From: Variovorax sp.
GTDB taxonomy: Bacteria; Pseudomonadota; Gammaproteobacteria; Burkholderiales; Burkholderiaceae_C
Reading direction: 5' to 3'
DNA length: 64,000 nucleotides
Assembly (NCBI GenBank): GCA_017744935.1
Contig: JAGIAI010000041.1
Coordinates: forward strand, 1 to 64,000
Positions 43,487 through 52,875 of the stretch are shown here, piece after piece. Both the position numbers and the translations under genes were made by a program. How positions within the stretch are numbered: position 1 is the first letter of the stretch; the number at the start of each line of letters is the position of its first letter. Under the pieces are notes generated by a model. It saw nothing but the letters and a program-made list of their open reading frames with translations. It searched no databases and had not been told where the DNA came from.

Positions 43487-45636
43487 GCGGGTTGGAGAGC
43501 GCGCACCACGGCGCCGCGCAGGCTGTGCAGCAGCCTTTCATGCCACTTCGGGTTCTGCACCACCTCGGCGCGGTAGAAGCTCGGGCACAGCGTCGCCGCG
43601 TGCGCATTGGCGCCGCACAGCCCGCAGCCCACGCAGCCGTCGATCACCACCGCCACCGGGTCCACCTTCAGCGGATCGGGGTTGTCCTTGATCGTCAACG
43701 TCGGGCAGCCCGACAGACGGATGCACGCATGGTCGCCGTTGCACACGTCTTCATCGACGCCGTACTTCACGCGCACCACGCGCTGGCCCTGGCGCAGCAG
43801 GCTCGCGATCCACGGCTTGATGCGACGCTGCCGCTCAAGCTGGCATTCGCCCTCCGCGATGATCACCTTCAGGCCATTGAAGCTGCTGGTGAAGGCCTCG
43901 TTGAGCGTCTTGCGCATCTTGTCCACGTCGTAGGTGTGCACGGTGCGCATCCACTGCACGCCGAGTCCCTTCAGCGTGGATTCGATGGTCTGGTTCTTGT
44001 CGACCAGGCTCTGCTGCTTGTCGACGGCGTGTGCCTTTATCTCGTCGTCGGGCGTGGAGATGATGTCCTGTGTGCCGGTCGCCGAGGTGTAGCCGTTCTT
44101 GAAGATCATCAGCACCGCGTCGTCGCCGTTGAAGAGCGCGCTCTGCACGCCGGTGAGCAGGCCGTTGTGCCAGAAGCCGCCGTCGCCCATGATCGACAGC
44201 ACGCGTCGCTGCATCATCGGCGAGACGCCTGCGCGGCTCGCGAGGCTCATGCCGTAGCCCAGGATCGAATGGCCCATCGAGAAGGGTTCGAAGGTGCCGA
44301 AGGCGTGGCAGCCGATGTCGGCGGCGATGTGTACCGGGCCACTGTCCTGCTGGGCCAGCTTGAGCGCGGAGAACACAGGGCGTTCGGGGCAACCGATGCA
44401 GAAGCTCGGCGGGCGGTTGGGCAACGGGGTTTCGAGCTTCGCTGCGACGGCGGCGCGGCGATCGCGGTTGCCGCTGAGCCAGCCTTGGGCCGAATCCTGC
44501 GCATGGCTGGGCAGATGGCGCTGCACGAAGGTCGCGAGTCCGCCTGAAAGCGCTTCGACCCCGAGTTCGCCCGCGGGCGGGAGCAGGTCGCAGCCGTGCA
44601 GCGCGGTCTGGATGTCGCGGCGGCGCAGCAGGGTGGCGATCTCCTGCTCGATGTACTCGGGCTGGCCTTCTTCCACTACCAGCACCGCGCGCTTGCCGAC
44701 GCAGAAGTCCGCGACTTCTTCCGGCACCAGCGGATAGGTGACGTTGAGCACCAGCAGCGGAATGTCGGTCGCGCCGAAGGCATCGGCGAGCCCGAGTTGC
44801 TGCAGGCTGCGAATGAGCGCGTTGTAGAGCCCGCCCTGCACCACGATCCCGAGTTCGGTGTGCTTGCCGGGCATCAGTTCGTTGAGCTTGTGCTCGGCGA
44901 TGTACCGCCGCGCGGCGGGCAGCCGTTCTTCGCCCTTGAGCTTTTCATGGCGGAAAGTGACCGGCGGATGCGCCAGGCGCATGTAGTCGAAACCAGCGGG
45001 CTCTTCGATCAGTGCGCGTGTGGAGACCGCGGGCGCCAGGTTGTCCTTGCATTCGAAGCTGCCGCGGACATGGCAGGTGCGGATGCGCAGTTCCATGATG
45101 CAGGGCATGTTGGACTGTTCGGACAACCGAAAGCCATGCTCGACCATGTTCACCATCACGCCGAGATCGGGGCGCGGATCGAGCAGGCACATGCTCGACT
45201 TGAGCGCGTAGGCATGCGTGCGCTCCTGGATCACCGAAGCGCCTTCGCCGTAGTCTTCGCCGACGACGATCAGCACGCCACCGCGCACGCCGGGCGACGA
45301 GAGATTGGAGAGCGCGTCGGCGGCCACGTTGGTACCGACGATCGACTTCCACGTGACTGCGCCGCGAAGCGGGTAGTGGATCGATGCGCCGAGCATCGCG
45401 GCCGCCGATGCCTCGTTGGAACAGGCTTCGACGTGCACGCCGAGTTCGTCCATGTACGGCTTGGCCTGCACCATGACATCGAGCAGGTGCGAGACCGGCG
45501 CGCCCTGATAGCCGCCGACGTAGGCCACGCCGGATTGCAGCAGGCCTTTGGTGATGGCGAGGATGCCCTCGCCGTGAAAGGTGTCTCCTGCGCCGAGGCG
45601 TAGCGCTTCGATTTCCTTGCTAAACGAAACTTCCAC
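43483..45636 (-). CDS. Indolepyruvate ferredoxin oxidoreductase alpha-type subunit (IorA-like)
   Basis: 717 residues, GTG start at 45636 with GGAG 7 nt upstream. The N-terminal pyrimidine-binding domain has GYQGAPVSHLLD; the TPP-binding domain has FCIGCPERP and the GDGGFWHNG motif with KNGYTSATG. A C-terminal ferredoxin-like segment carries two Cys clusters (CNGDHACIRLSGC and CVGCGLC...C); the first is spaced CX5CX5C, unlike classical CxxCxxCxxxC, so its cluster may be altered. Homologues in aerobes take part in amino-acid or aryl-pyruvate breakdown. Confidence 0.85.
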   Translation of the reverse strand: MEVSFSKEIEALRLGAGDTFHGEGILAITKGLLQSGVAYVGGYQGAPVSHLLDVMVQAKPYMDELGVHVEACSNEASAAAMLGASIHYPLRGAVTWKSIVGTNVAADALSNLSSPGVRGGVLIVVGEDYGEGASVIQERTHAYALKSSMCLLDPRPDLGVMVNMVEHGFRLSEQSNMPCIMELRIRTCHVRGSFECKDNLAPAVSTRALIEEPAGFDYMRLAHPPVTFRHEKLKGEERLPAARRYIAEHKLNELMPGKHTELGIVVQGGLYNALIRSLQQLGLADAFGATDIPLLVLNVTYPLVPEEVADFCVGKRAVLVVEEGQPEYIEQEIATLLRRRDIQTALHGCDLLPPAGELGVEALSGGLATFVQRHLPSHAQDSAQGWLSGNRDRRAAVAAKLETPLPNRPPSFCIGCPERPVFSALKLAQQDSGPVHIAADIGCHAFGTFEPFSMGHSILGYGMSLASRAGVSPMMQRRVLSIMGDGGFWHNGLLTGVQSALFNGDDAVLMIFKNGYTSATGTQDIISTPDDEIKAHAVDKQQSLVDKNQTIESTLKGLGVQWMRTVHTYDVDKMRKTLNEAFTSSFNGLKVIIAEGECQLERQRRIKPWIASLLRQGQRVVRVKYGVDEDVCNGDHACIRLSGCPTLTIKDNPDPLKVDPVAVVIDGCVGCGLCGANAHAATLCPSFYRAEVVQNPKWHERLLHSLRGAVVRALQPA

Positions 45637-45642
45637 TATTTA

Positions 45643-45726
45643 CTCCACCCCCAGCCTCGCCCACTCCGTGTGGCTCTGCACCCCCTTCCAGGGGGCGCAC
45701 CCAGCGGCCCGGCTGAGCCGGTTCCG
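45643..45726 (-). repeat. Intergenic repeat family, copy A
   Basis: Read on the minus strand: GGAACCGGCT hairpin, a CCCCCTGGAAGGGGG hairpin, then GCCACACGGAGTGGGCGAGGCTGGGGGTGGAG. Same family as 48625-48709 and 60346-60428. Its 3' end lies 6 nt upstream of the iorA GTG and supplies the GGAG Shine-Dalgarno sequence. Confidence 0.85.
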
Positions 45727-45772
45727 CGAGTGCCCTCGATGAGCGCGGGGAGACCTTGGGGAAATTTTTGGG

Positions 45773-46396
45773 TTATTTGCCGGGGACTCTTGCGATGTAG
45801 TAGGCGAGGGTGTCGAGATCCTCAGGTGTTATTCCATTCACTGCCTCGACCATCGCCATCGTGTAGCCCGGCCGCTTGCCGGAGCGGAATTCACGCAGCG
45901 TCATCTGCAAATAGTCTTCCTTCTGCTGCGCGAGGCGCGCCACCTGCTGACCGCCGCTGAAGTCGGCGCCGTGGCACATCGCGCACTTGTATTGCTGCGC
46001 CAGCGCCTGCCCCTTCGTCATGCGGGCCGCATCGGGCGGCGTGGCCGGCGGCGGCGCGGGCACCGGCGGCAGCGTGGCGATGAACTCCGAAAAGCCGCGC
46101 ATGTCCTGGTCGCTCATGGTCTTGGCGACCGCGGTCATGGCTTCGTTGGATCGACGGCCCTCCCTGAACAGAAAGAGCTGCGTGATCGCGTAGAACGAAT
46201 GCTGTCCGGCCAGCACGGGCGTTCCGGGCATATCGCTTCGCCCGTTGGCCCCGTGGCATGCCGCGCATAGCGCCGCGTAGCGCTGTGCGTAGGTGCCCGG
46301 CCCGCCCTGCGTGCCCTGTGCGCCCGCGGGCGTGCCCGCGAGCCACAGGAGAGCGGCTGTCGCTGCGATGGTGGCGTGTCTTGCGGCGCCCCTCAT
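45773..46396 (-). CDS. Dihaem c-type cytochrome (cytochrome c4-like)
   Basis: 207 residues, signal peptide ending near AGAQ (about 27). Two haem sites: CAACH at 44-48 and CAMCH at 138-142, each in a class-I cytochrome fold, with a Pro/Ala linker (about 111-122). Periplasmic electron carrier. It overlaps the PQQ-type dehydrogenase gene by 4 nt, so it is probably the electron acceptor of that enzyme. Confidence 0.9.
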   Translation of the reverse strand: MRGAARHATIAATAALLWLAGTPAGAQGTQGGPGTYAQRYAALCAACHGANGRSDMPGTPVLAGQHSFYAITQLFLFREGRRSNEAMTAVAKTMSDQDMRGFSEFIATLPPVPAPPPATPPDAARMTKGQALAQQYKCAMCHGADFSGGQQVARLAQQKEDYLQMTLREFRSGKRPGYTMAMVEAVNGITPEDLDTLAYYIARVPGK

Positions 46397-47583
46397 TTGC
46401 CGTAGCTGATCCGGTAGATCGCGCCGGCGTGGTCGTCGCTCACCAGCATCGAACCGTCCTTCAGGATCAGGAAGTCCACCGGGCGGCCGAGGTAGCTGTT
46501 GTTCTCGACAAAGCCGGTCATGAAGGGCTCGACCTTGGCGCCGCCCTTGCCGTCAGGCCATGCAACGGAGATGTCCGCGTACTTGGTCGTGCGGTTCCAC
46601 GGGCCGTGGCGCGCGATGAACATCGCACCCTGGTACTTGGCCGGGAACATCTTGCCGTTGTAGAACTTCAGCCCGAGCGAACCGGCGTGCGGGCCGAGCA
46701 GTGCGTTCGGCTTCTTGTAGTCGGCGCAGTTCTTGCCCCAGCCGAATTCAGGATCGGGGATGTTGCCCTGGTGGCAGTACGGATAGCCGAAGTGCTGGTT
46801 CGGGCCGGTGATTTCGTTGAGTTCGTCGTTGGGCAGTTCCTCGCTGAGCCAGTCGCGACCGTTGTCGGTGAACCAGAGGTGGCCGGTCTTCGGATCGAAG
46901 TCGAAGCCGACCGTGTTGCGCACGCCGGCGGCGATCGTCTCCACGTTGCTGCCGTCCAGGTTCATCCGGTAGATCTTTCCGTACTCGCCCGGGTCGCAGA
47001 TGTTGCAGGGCGCACCGATCTCGAAGTAGAGCTTGTTGTCGCGGATGCGCAGGAACTTCCAGCTGTGGTCTCCTCCTCCCGGTAGCTTGTCGTAGATGGT
47101 GGTCGGCGTGCCGAGGTTGTCGAGCTTGCCGTCGACGTTGTCGTAGCGGTAGATGTGCGTGTTGGTCGCCAGGAAGAGCGAGCCGTTGTGGTATTCGATG
47201 CCCGTCGCGAAAGGCATCTTGTCGATGATCACCTTGGCCTCGTGCTTGCCCTTCTCGGGAACCGCGTAGACCTTGTTGCCCACGAAGAGGGTGCTGACGA
47301 GGATGTTGTCGTTCGGACCCTGGCGCAGCCCGCGCGCATCGAGCACGCCCGAAGCCCAGGTCTCGACCTTGAAGCCCGGCGGCAGCTTGAATTTCTTGGT
47401 CGGGAGCTGGTCTTCCGCGGTCGGGATCGGGAAGGCGGGCACCGGCGCCATCTTCATGGCGGTGTCGGTCTTTGGCCGGCCCTTGGCCCAGCCGGGTTCT
47501 TCGGCCGGTTGCTGCTGAGCCCATGCGACGGTCGCCGCGCAAAGCAGAGCGGCGATGACCGCTTGCTGACGGATTCTTGCCAT
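46393..47583 (-). CDS. PQQ-dependent glucose/sorbosone dehydrogenase-type beta-propeller, secreted
   Basis: 396 residues from ATG 47583 (AAGGAGA upstream) with signal peptide ending near AWAQ (about 22). Soluble beta-propeller with GFKVETWASGVLDARGL, the active-site GGGDHSWKFLRI, GVRNTVGFDFDPKTGHLWFTDNGRD and HGPWNRTTKY. Oxidises an aldose or related sugar in the periplasm and passes electrons to the cytochrome encoded next. Divergent from the LysR gene at 47678. Confidence 0.86.
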   Translation of the reverse strand: MARIRQQAVIAALLCAATVAWAQQQPAEEPGWAKGRPKTDTAMKMAPVPAFPIPTAEDQLPTKKFKLPPGFKVETWASGVLDARGLRQGPNDNILVSTLFVGNKVYAVPEKGKHEAKVIIDKMPFATGIEYHNGSLFLATNTHIYRYDNVDGKLDNLGTPTTIYDKLPGGGDHSWKFLRIRDNKLYFEIGAPCNICDPGEYGKIYRMNLDGSNVETIAAGVRNTVGFDFDPKTGHLWFTDNGRDWLSEELPNDELNEITGPNQHFGYPYCHQGNIPDPEFGWGKNCADYKKPNALLGPHAGSLGLKFYNGKMFPAKYQGAMFIARHGPWNRTTKYADISVAWPDGKGGAKVEPFMTGFVENNSYLGRPVDFLILKDGSMLVSDDHAGAIYRISYGK

Positions 47584-47651
47584 GTTCTGTCTCCTTCTCT
47601 TATGGGTTGGCTGGATGCCACCCGGAAGTGTGCGAGACCGGTGAGCGGGCT

Positions 47652-47667
47652 TCAATAAAATAATCGA
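47652..47667. promoter_or_regulatory. Candidate LysR box
   Basis: TCAAT-AAAATA-ATCGA, an imperfect AT-rich inverted repeat 10 nt before the LysR start, in the divergent gap with the PQQ-type dehydrogenase gene. Assignment rests on position and shape only. Confidence 0.3.
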
Positions 47668-47677
47668 GCTAAGCAAT

Positions 47678-48589
47678 ATGAACGCCATGCATACTGAAGC
47701 CATCGACCTCAATCTGCTGCGTCTCTTCGATGCCGTCTATCGCGCGCGCAGCGTGAGCAAGGCGGCCGAATCGCTGGGCCTCACCCAGCCTGCGGCCAGC
47801 CACGGACTCGGCCGGCTGCGCCTGCTGCTCAAGGACGCGCTCTTCATCCGCGCGCCGGGCGGCGTGGCGCCCACGCCGCGTGCCGAGCGGCTCGCGCTTG
47901 CGGTGCAGTCGGCATTGGGGACGCTCGAGGAAGCGCTCAGCGAACCCGATCGCTTCGAGCCCAGCGAATCGCGCAAGACCTTCCGCATCCACATGAGCGA
48001 TATCGGCGAAGGCCGCTTCCTGCCTGCGCTCATGGCGCGGCTCGGCGAACTCTCCCCGGGCGTGCGGCTGGAGACGCTGCCGCTCCTGCCGGGCGAAATC
48101 GCACCTGCGCTCGACAGCGGTCGCATCGACTTCGCCTTCGGCTTCCTGCCCAAGGTTCGCGACACCCAGCGCGTCATGCTGCTCAAGGACCGCTACATCG
48201 TGCTGTTGCGCAAGGGCCACCCCTTCGCACGCGCGCGGCGCACCGGGCAGGCCATGCTCGAGACGCTGCGCAAGCTCGAGTACGTGGCCGTGCGCACCCA
48301 TGCCGAGACCATCCGCATCCTCCAACTCCTCAACCTCGAAGACCGCGTACGGCTCACCACCGAGCACTTCATGGTGCTGCCAGCCATCGTTCGCGAGACC
48401 GACCTTGCCGTGGTGATGCCCCGCAACATCGCGCGCGGCTTCGCGGAAGAGGGCCACTACGCCATCGTCGAGCCGGCCTTTCCGCTGCGCGATTTCACCG
48501 TCTCGCTGCACTGGAGCAAGCGCTTCGAGGCCGATCCGGCGAACCGGTGGCTGCGCGAGGTGATCAAGGACCTTTTCATAGAGAGGTGA
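47678..48589 (+). CDS. LysR-type regulator
   Basis: 303 residues. NodD/LinR-like LysR protein: IDLNLLRLFDAVYRARSVSKAAESLGLTQPAASHGLGRLR, followed by an effector domain. Divergent from the PQQ dehydrogenase/cytochrome pair, which it probably controls; xdhA lies downstream but is separated by 240 nt. Confidence 0.88.
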   Translation: MNAMHTEAIDLNLLRLFDAVYRARSVSKAAESLGLTQPAASHGLGRLRLLLKDALFIRAPGGVAPTPRAERLALAVQSALGTLEEALSEPDRFEPSESRKTFRIHMSDIGEGRFLPALMARLGELSPGVRLETLPLLPGEIAPALDSGRIDFAFGFLPKVRDTQRVMLLKDRYIVLLRKGHPFARARRTGQAMLETLRKLEYVAVRTHAETIRILQLLNLEDRVRLTTEHFMVLPAIVRETDLAVVMPRNIARGFAEEGHYAIVEPAFPLRDFTVSLHWSKRFEADPANRWLREVIKDLFIER

Positions 48590-48624
48590 CCGGCGCTGAA
48601 TCACTGCGCCCAGCCCAGAAACCC

Positions 48625-48709
48625 CGCGGAACCGGCTCCGCCGGGCCGCCGGGGTTGCCCCCTGGAAGGGGGTGTCAGAGCCACACGAAGTGGGCGAGGC
48701 TGGGGGTGA
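48625..48709 (+). repeat. Intergenic repeat family, copy B
   Basis: Order of parts: GGAACCGGCTCCGCCGGG hairpin, CCCCCTGGAAGGGGG hairpin, then GCCACACGAAGTGGGCGAGG and CTGGGGGTGA. Located between the LysR stop and xdhA, in the same orientation as xdhA. Outside this repeat, the rest of the 240-nt gap holds the palindrome at 48753. Confidence 0.85.
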
Positions 48710-48752
48710 GCTCGGGTTTACCCGAGCCCTCATACCTCCCACCACATAGCCG

Positions 48753-48770
48753 ATATGGGCATGCCCATAT
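48753..48770. promoter_or_regulatory. Perfect 18-bp palindrome upstream of xdhA
   Basis: ATATGGGCATGCCCATAT lies 60 nt before the xdhA ATG. Size and symmetry fit an operator for a dimeric repressor (MarR/PecS/TetR class). The regulator is not identifiable; no such gene is next to it in the window. Confidence 0.5.
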
Positions 48771-48830
48771 GCATGCAGGGCGTTTAAGGAATAACTTTCG
48801 TCTGGCCCGATTCTTGATCGCCCCACGAGC

Positions 48831-50414
48831 ATGAGCATGACAACGAGTACGCAACCCATCCAGTTTTTCCACCGCGGCCGGATCGTCGACGTCAGCGGCG
48901 TGCACCCGACCCGTTCGGTGCTCGACTGGCTGCGCGAGGACGCCCGATGCACCGGCACCAAGGAGGGCTGCAACGAGGGCGATTGCGGTGCATGCACCGT
49001 GGTGATTGGCGAATTGGCCGAACCGGGGGAGAAGGGCGCGATCGGCGGGCTTCGCCTGCAGACGGTCAATGCCTGCATCCAGTTCCTGCCGACGCTGCAT
49101 GGCAAGGCGCTCTTCACGGTCGAGGACCTCAAGGCCCAGTGCGGCCACGGCCATGACGCACAGCAGCATGACAAGCATCCGGTGCAGCGCCTGCACCCGG
49201 TGCAGCAGGCGATGGTCGACTGCCACGGCTCGCAGTGCGGCTTCTGCACGCCGGGCTTCGTGATGTCGCTGTGGTCGACCTACGAACACCACCAGGAAGG
49301 CCAGACGCGCCCGACCCGGCAGCAACTGGCCGACGACCTGTCGGGCAACCTTTGCCGCTGCACCGGCTACCGGCCGATCCTCGACGCCGGCCAACGCATG
49401 TTCGACCTGCCGGCGACGCGTCTCGATACGAAGCCGTTCGTGGAAGCGCTGACTGCGCTGAAGCACGACACCACCTTCGACTACGCCGCGCTGCTGGGCC
49501 AGCGGCTGGACCATTTCCATGCACCCACCACGCTGGAGGAGCTTGCCGCCCTGCGCCAGGCCAAGCCGGCGGCGCAGTTGCTCGCCGGATCGACCGACGT
49601 CGGCCTGTGGGTCAACAAGCAGTTCCGCGACCTCGGCGACATCATCTATGTCGGCGACGTGGCGGAAATGAAGGCGATCGAGGAACGCGCGGATGAGCTC
49701 TACCTCGGCGCGGGCGCTTCGCTCGAGTCCGCTTTCGCGGCGCTCGTGCGGCGTGTGCCGAGCCTGACCGACGTGTGGCTGCGCTTTGCCTCGCCGCCGA
49801 TCCGCAATGCCGGCACCATCGGCGGCAATGTCGCCAACGGCTCGCCGATCGGCGATTCGCCCCCGGTGCTGATGTCGCTCGATGCGCTGATCGAATTGCG
49901 CCGCGGCAGCGATGTGCGCCGCATGCCGCTGCCCGACTTCTACATCGACTACATGAAAAACCGCCTGGAACCCGGCGAGTTCGTTCAGGGCCTCGCGATT
50001 CCCAAGGCCGCACTGGCGCGGCAGGTGCGTGCCTACAAGATCAGCAAGCGCTTCGACTGCGACATCTCGGCGCTGTGCGCCGGCTTCGCGATCGATCTCG
50101 ACGGTGATGTGGTGAAGGAAGTGCGCCTCGCGTTCGGCGGCATGGCCGCGACCGTCAAGCGCGCCGCGAATGCCGAAGCCGCGCTGGTCGGCAAGCCGTG
50201 GACGCAAGCCACGGTCAACGCCGCCAAGCTGGCGCTGGCCAAGGACTTCACGCCGCTGACCGACATGCGCGCGAGCGCCGATTACCGCCTGCAGGTGGCG
50301 CAGAACCTGTTGCAGCGACTGTGGCTGGAAACGCGAACGACCGACCCGCTGCCGGTCGAAGCCACCAGCGTGTGGAGCGTCATGCCGCATGCCGTCGCCG
50401 TGGAAGGAGCCTGA
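48831..50414 (+). CDS. xdhA: Xanthine dehydrogenase small subunit
   Basis: 527 residues. Electron-transfer subunit: N-terminal plant-type [2Fe-2S] with C40... C47, C52, C55 (EGCNEGDCGAC) and C82; second [2Fe-2S] domain with GSQCGFCTPGF and GNLCRCTGYRPI; then an FAD domain (about 200-500) with LLAGSTDVGLWV and NAGTIGGNVANGSPIGD. Passes electrons from the molybdenum subunit to NAD. No Shine-Dalgarno sequence is evident before the paired ATGs (48831, 48837). The stop is 1 nt from the xdhB start region. Confidence 0.95.
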   Translation: MSMTTSTQPIQFFHRGRIVDVSGVHPTRSVLDWLREDARCTGTKEGCNEGDCGACTVVIGELAEPGEKGAIGGLRLQTVNACIQFLPTLHGKALFTVEDLKAQCGHGHDAQQHDKHPVQRLHPVQQAMVDCHGSQCGFCTPGFVMSLWSTYEHHQEGQTRPTRQQLADDLSGNLCRCTGYRPILDAGQRMFDLPATRLDTKPFVEALTALKHDTTFDYAALLGQRLDHFHAPTTLEELAALRQAKPAAQLLAGSTDVGLWVNKQFRDLGDIIYVGDVAEMKAIEERADELYLGAGASLESAFAALVRRVPSLTDVWLRFASPPIRNAGTIGGNVANGSPIGDSPPVLMSLDALIELRRGSDVRRMPLPDFYIDYMKNRLEPGEFVQGLAIPKAALARQVRAYKISKRFDCDISALCAGFAIDLDGDVVKEVRLAFGGMAATVKRAANAEAALVGKPWTQATVNAAKLALAKDFTPLTDMRASADYRLQVAQNLLQRLWLETRTTDPLPVEATSVWSVMPHAVAVEGA

Positions 50415-50415
50415 C

Positions 50416-52842
50416 ATGAACAAGCCGATCGATCCGAAGCTCTTCAAGTCGGCCGAGGCCTTTGCCGACTACGTCTCCAACACCGCCGCGCGCATCGATG
50501 TGAACGCGGAAGCCAAGGCGCATGGCGACGGCGCGCGGGTGGGCATCAGCCGCCCGCACGAATCTGCCGCGCTGCACGTTGCCGGCGAGGCGACCTACAT
50601 CGACGACATTCCCGAACTCGCGGGCACGTTGCATTGCGCGCTGGGCCTGTCGCCCGTGGCGAACGGCCGGCTCAAGGGCATGAAGCTCGAAGCGATCCGC
50701 GCGATGCCGGGCGTGGTCGCGGTGCTGACCGCGGCCGATATCCCGGGCAGCAACGATTGCGGCTCGATCATTCATGACGACCCGATCCTCTGCAGCGGCG
50801 ACATCCGCTACATGGGCCAGCCGGTCTTCGCGGTGATCGGCGAGACCCGCGATGCCGCCCGCCGCGCCGCCGCACGCGCCAAGGAAGCGCTCGACATCGA
50901 GGCAGCGCCGCCGGTGCTCACGCCTCAGGAAGCGCACGCGAAAGAGCAGTACGTGGTGCCGCCGATGCACCTCGTGCGCAACACCGACGAAGGCGGCGCC
51001 ACGGCCGCGATCGCGAAGGCGCCGCACCGGCTCAAGGCGCAGCTTGACGTGGGCGGGCAGGAGCAGTTCTATCTGGAAGGCCAGATCAGCTACGCCATCC
51101 CGAAGGAAGGCGGCTCGATGCATGTGTATTGCTCGACGCAGCATCCGAGCGAGATGCAGCATCTGGTCGCGCATGCGCTGCACCTGCATGCCAACGAGGT
51201 CCACGTCGAATGCCGTCGCATGGGCGGCGGCTTCGGCGGCAAGGAATCGCAGTCGGCACTGTTCGCTTGCGTGGCGTCGGTGGCGGCCAACAAGCTGAAG
51301 CGGCCGGTCAAGCTGCGGCTCGATCGCGACGACGACTTCATGATCACCGGGCGCCGGCACTGCTTCTGGTACGAGTACGAAGTGGGCTTCGACGACGAAG
51401 GCCGCCTGCTTGGTGCCGAGATCACGATGGTTTCCCGCGCCGGCCACTCCGCCGATCTGTCCGGCCCGGTGATGACCCGCGCGCTGTGCCACTTCGATAA
51501 CGCCTACTGGTTGCCGAACGTGGAGATGCACGGCTTCTCGGGCAAGACCAACACGCAGAGCAACACGGCTTTCCGCGGCTTCGGCGGCCCCCAGGGCGCG
51601 ATCGCGATGGAGAACATTCTCGACAGCGTGGCCCGCGAACTGGGTCGCGATCCCCTGGATGTGCGGCGCATCAATTTCTACGGCAAGACCGAGAACAACG
51701 TGACGCCGTACGGCCAGACGGTGGTCGACAACGTCATCCATGAACTGGTGGCCGAGCTGGAATCCAGCAGCGACTACCGCGTGCGCCGGGAGGAGATCGC
51801 GGCGTTCAATGTGACGAGCCCGGTGCTCAAGCGCGGCATCGCGCTGGCGCCGCTCAAGTTCGGCATCTCGTTCAACGTCAAGCATTTCAACCAGGCTGGC
51901 GCGCTGGTCCACGTCTACAACGACGGCTCGATCCTGGTGAACCACGGCGGCACCGAGATGGGGCAGGGCCTGAACACCAAGGTGGCGCAGGTGGTGGCGC
52001 ACGAGCTGGGCGTGAGCTTCGAGTGCGTGCGCGTCACCGCGACCGACACGACGAAGGTTGCCAACACGTCCGCCACGGCAGCGTCGACTGGCGCCGACCT
52101 GAACGGCAAGGCCGCGCAGGACGCCGCACGGCAGATCCGCGAGCGTCTGGCTGCCTGTGCAGCGGCGCGGCATGGCGGCGATGCATCGGCCGTGCGCTTT
52201 GCCAACGACAAGGTGGAAGTCAACGGCCGCACCCTGCCTTTCGCAACGGTCGTGGGCGAGGCCTATCTCGATCGCGTGCAACTCTGGTCCGACGGCTTCT
52301 ACGCCACGCCCGGCCTGAGTTGGGACAAGGACAAGATGCAGGGCCGCCCCTTCTTCTACTTCGCCTACGGCGCGGCGGTGAGCGAAGTGATCGTCGACAC
52401 GCTCACCGGCGAATGGAAGCTGCTGCGCGCGGACATCCTGCACGACGCCGGCAAGTCGCTGAATCCGGCGGTGGACATCGGCCAGGTCGAAGGCGCGTTC
52501 ATCCAGGGCATGGGCTGGCTCACGACCGAGGAACTGGTGTGGCACCCGAAGACCGGCCTGCTGACCACCCACGCACCGAGCACCTACAAGATCCCGACCG
52601 CCAATGACTGCCCGCCGGTGCTGAACGTGCGGCTCTACGAAGGCCAGAACTTCGAGGATTCGATCCACCGCAGCAAGGCCGTCGGCGAGCCGCCGCTCCT
52701 GCTGCCGTTCTCGGTGTTCTTCGCGATCCGCGATGCGGTGTCGTCGGTGGGTGACCACAAGGTCGACCCGCCGCTGCGCGCGCCGGCGACCAGCGAGTCG
52801 ATCCTGCGTGCCATCACCGCGGTTCAGAACGCGGCCGCCTGA
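50416..52842 (+). CDS. xdhB: Xanthine dehydrogenase molybdopterin-binding large subunit
   Basis: 808 residues from ATG 50416 (GGAGCC just upstream). Molybdenum-cofactor subunit that hydroxylates hypoxanthine and xanthine. Visible motifs: VGGQEQFYLEGQ, GGGFGGKE, FRGFGGPQG, GTEMGQGLNTKVAQ and the late SKAVGEPPLLLP with the catalytic Glu. No xdhC gene for cofactor sulfuration follows; a LysR gene does. Confidence 0.95.
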   Translation: MNKPIDPKLFKSAEAFADYVSNTAARIDVNAEAKAHGDGARVGISRPHESAALHVAGEATYIDDIPELAGTLHCALGLSPVANGRLKGMKLEAIRAMPGVVAVLTAADIPGSNDCGSIIHDDPILCSGDIRYMGQPVFAVIGETRDAARRAAARAKEALDIEAAPPVLTPQEAHAKEQYVVPPMHLVRNTDEGGATAAIAKAPHRLKAQLDVGGQEQFYLEGQISYAIPKEGGSMHVYCSTQHPSEMQHLVAHALHLHANEVHVECRRMGGGFGGKESQSALFACVASVAANKLKRPVKLRLDRDDDFMITGRRHCFWYEYEVGFDDEGRLLGAEITMVSRAGHSADLSGPVMTRALCHFDNAYWLPNVEMHGFSGKTNTQSNTAFRGFGGPQGAIAMENILDSVARELGRDPLDVRRINFYGKTENNVTPYGQTVVDNVIHELVAELESSSDYRVRREEIAAFNVTSPVLKRGIALAPLKFGISFNVKHFNQAGALVHVYNDGSILVNHGGTEMGQGLNTKVAQVVAHELGVSFECVRVTATDTTKVANTSATAASTGADLNGKAAQDAARQIRERLAACAAARHGGDASAVRFANDKVEVNGRTLPFATVVGEAYLDRVQLWSDGFYATPGLSWDKDKMQGRPFFYFAYGAAVSEVIVDTLTGEWKLLRADILHDAGKSLNPAVDIGQVEGAFIQGMGWLTTEELVWHPKTGLLTTHAPSTYKIPTANDCPPVLNVRLYEGQNFEDSIHRSKAVGEPPLLLPFSVFFAIRDAVSSVGDHKVDPPLRAPATSESILRAITAVQNAAA

Positions 52843-52875
52843 GGGCGCTTCATGTAGCGGCGCTCTGTCTGTATA

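Noticed and set aside
48753..48770. LysR box (T-N11-A) in the palindrome before xdhA
   Set aside because: The even 18-bp symmetry places no symmetric T-N11-A; it fits another repressor class better.
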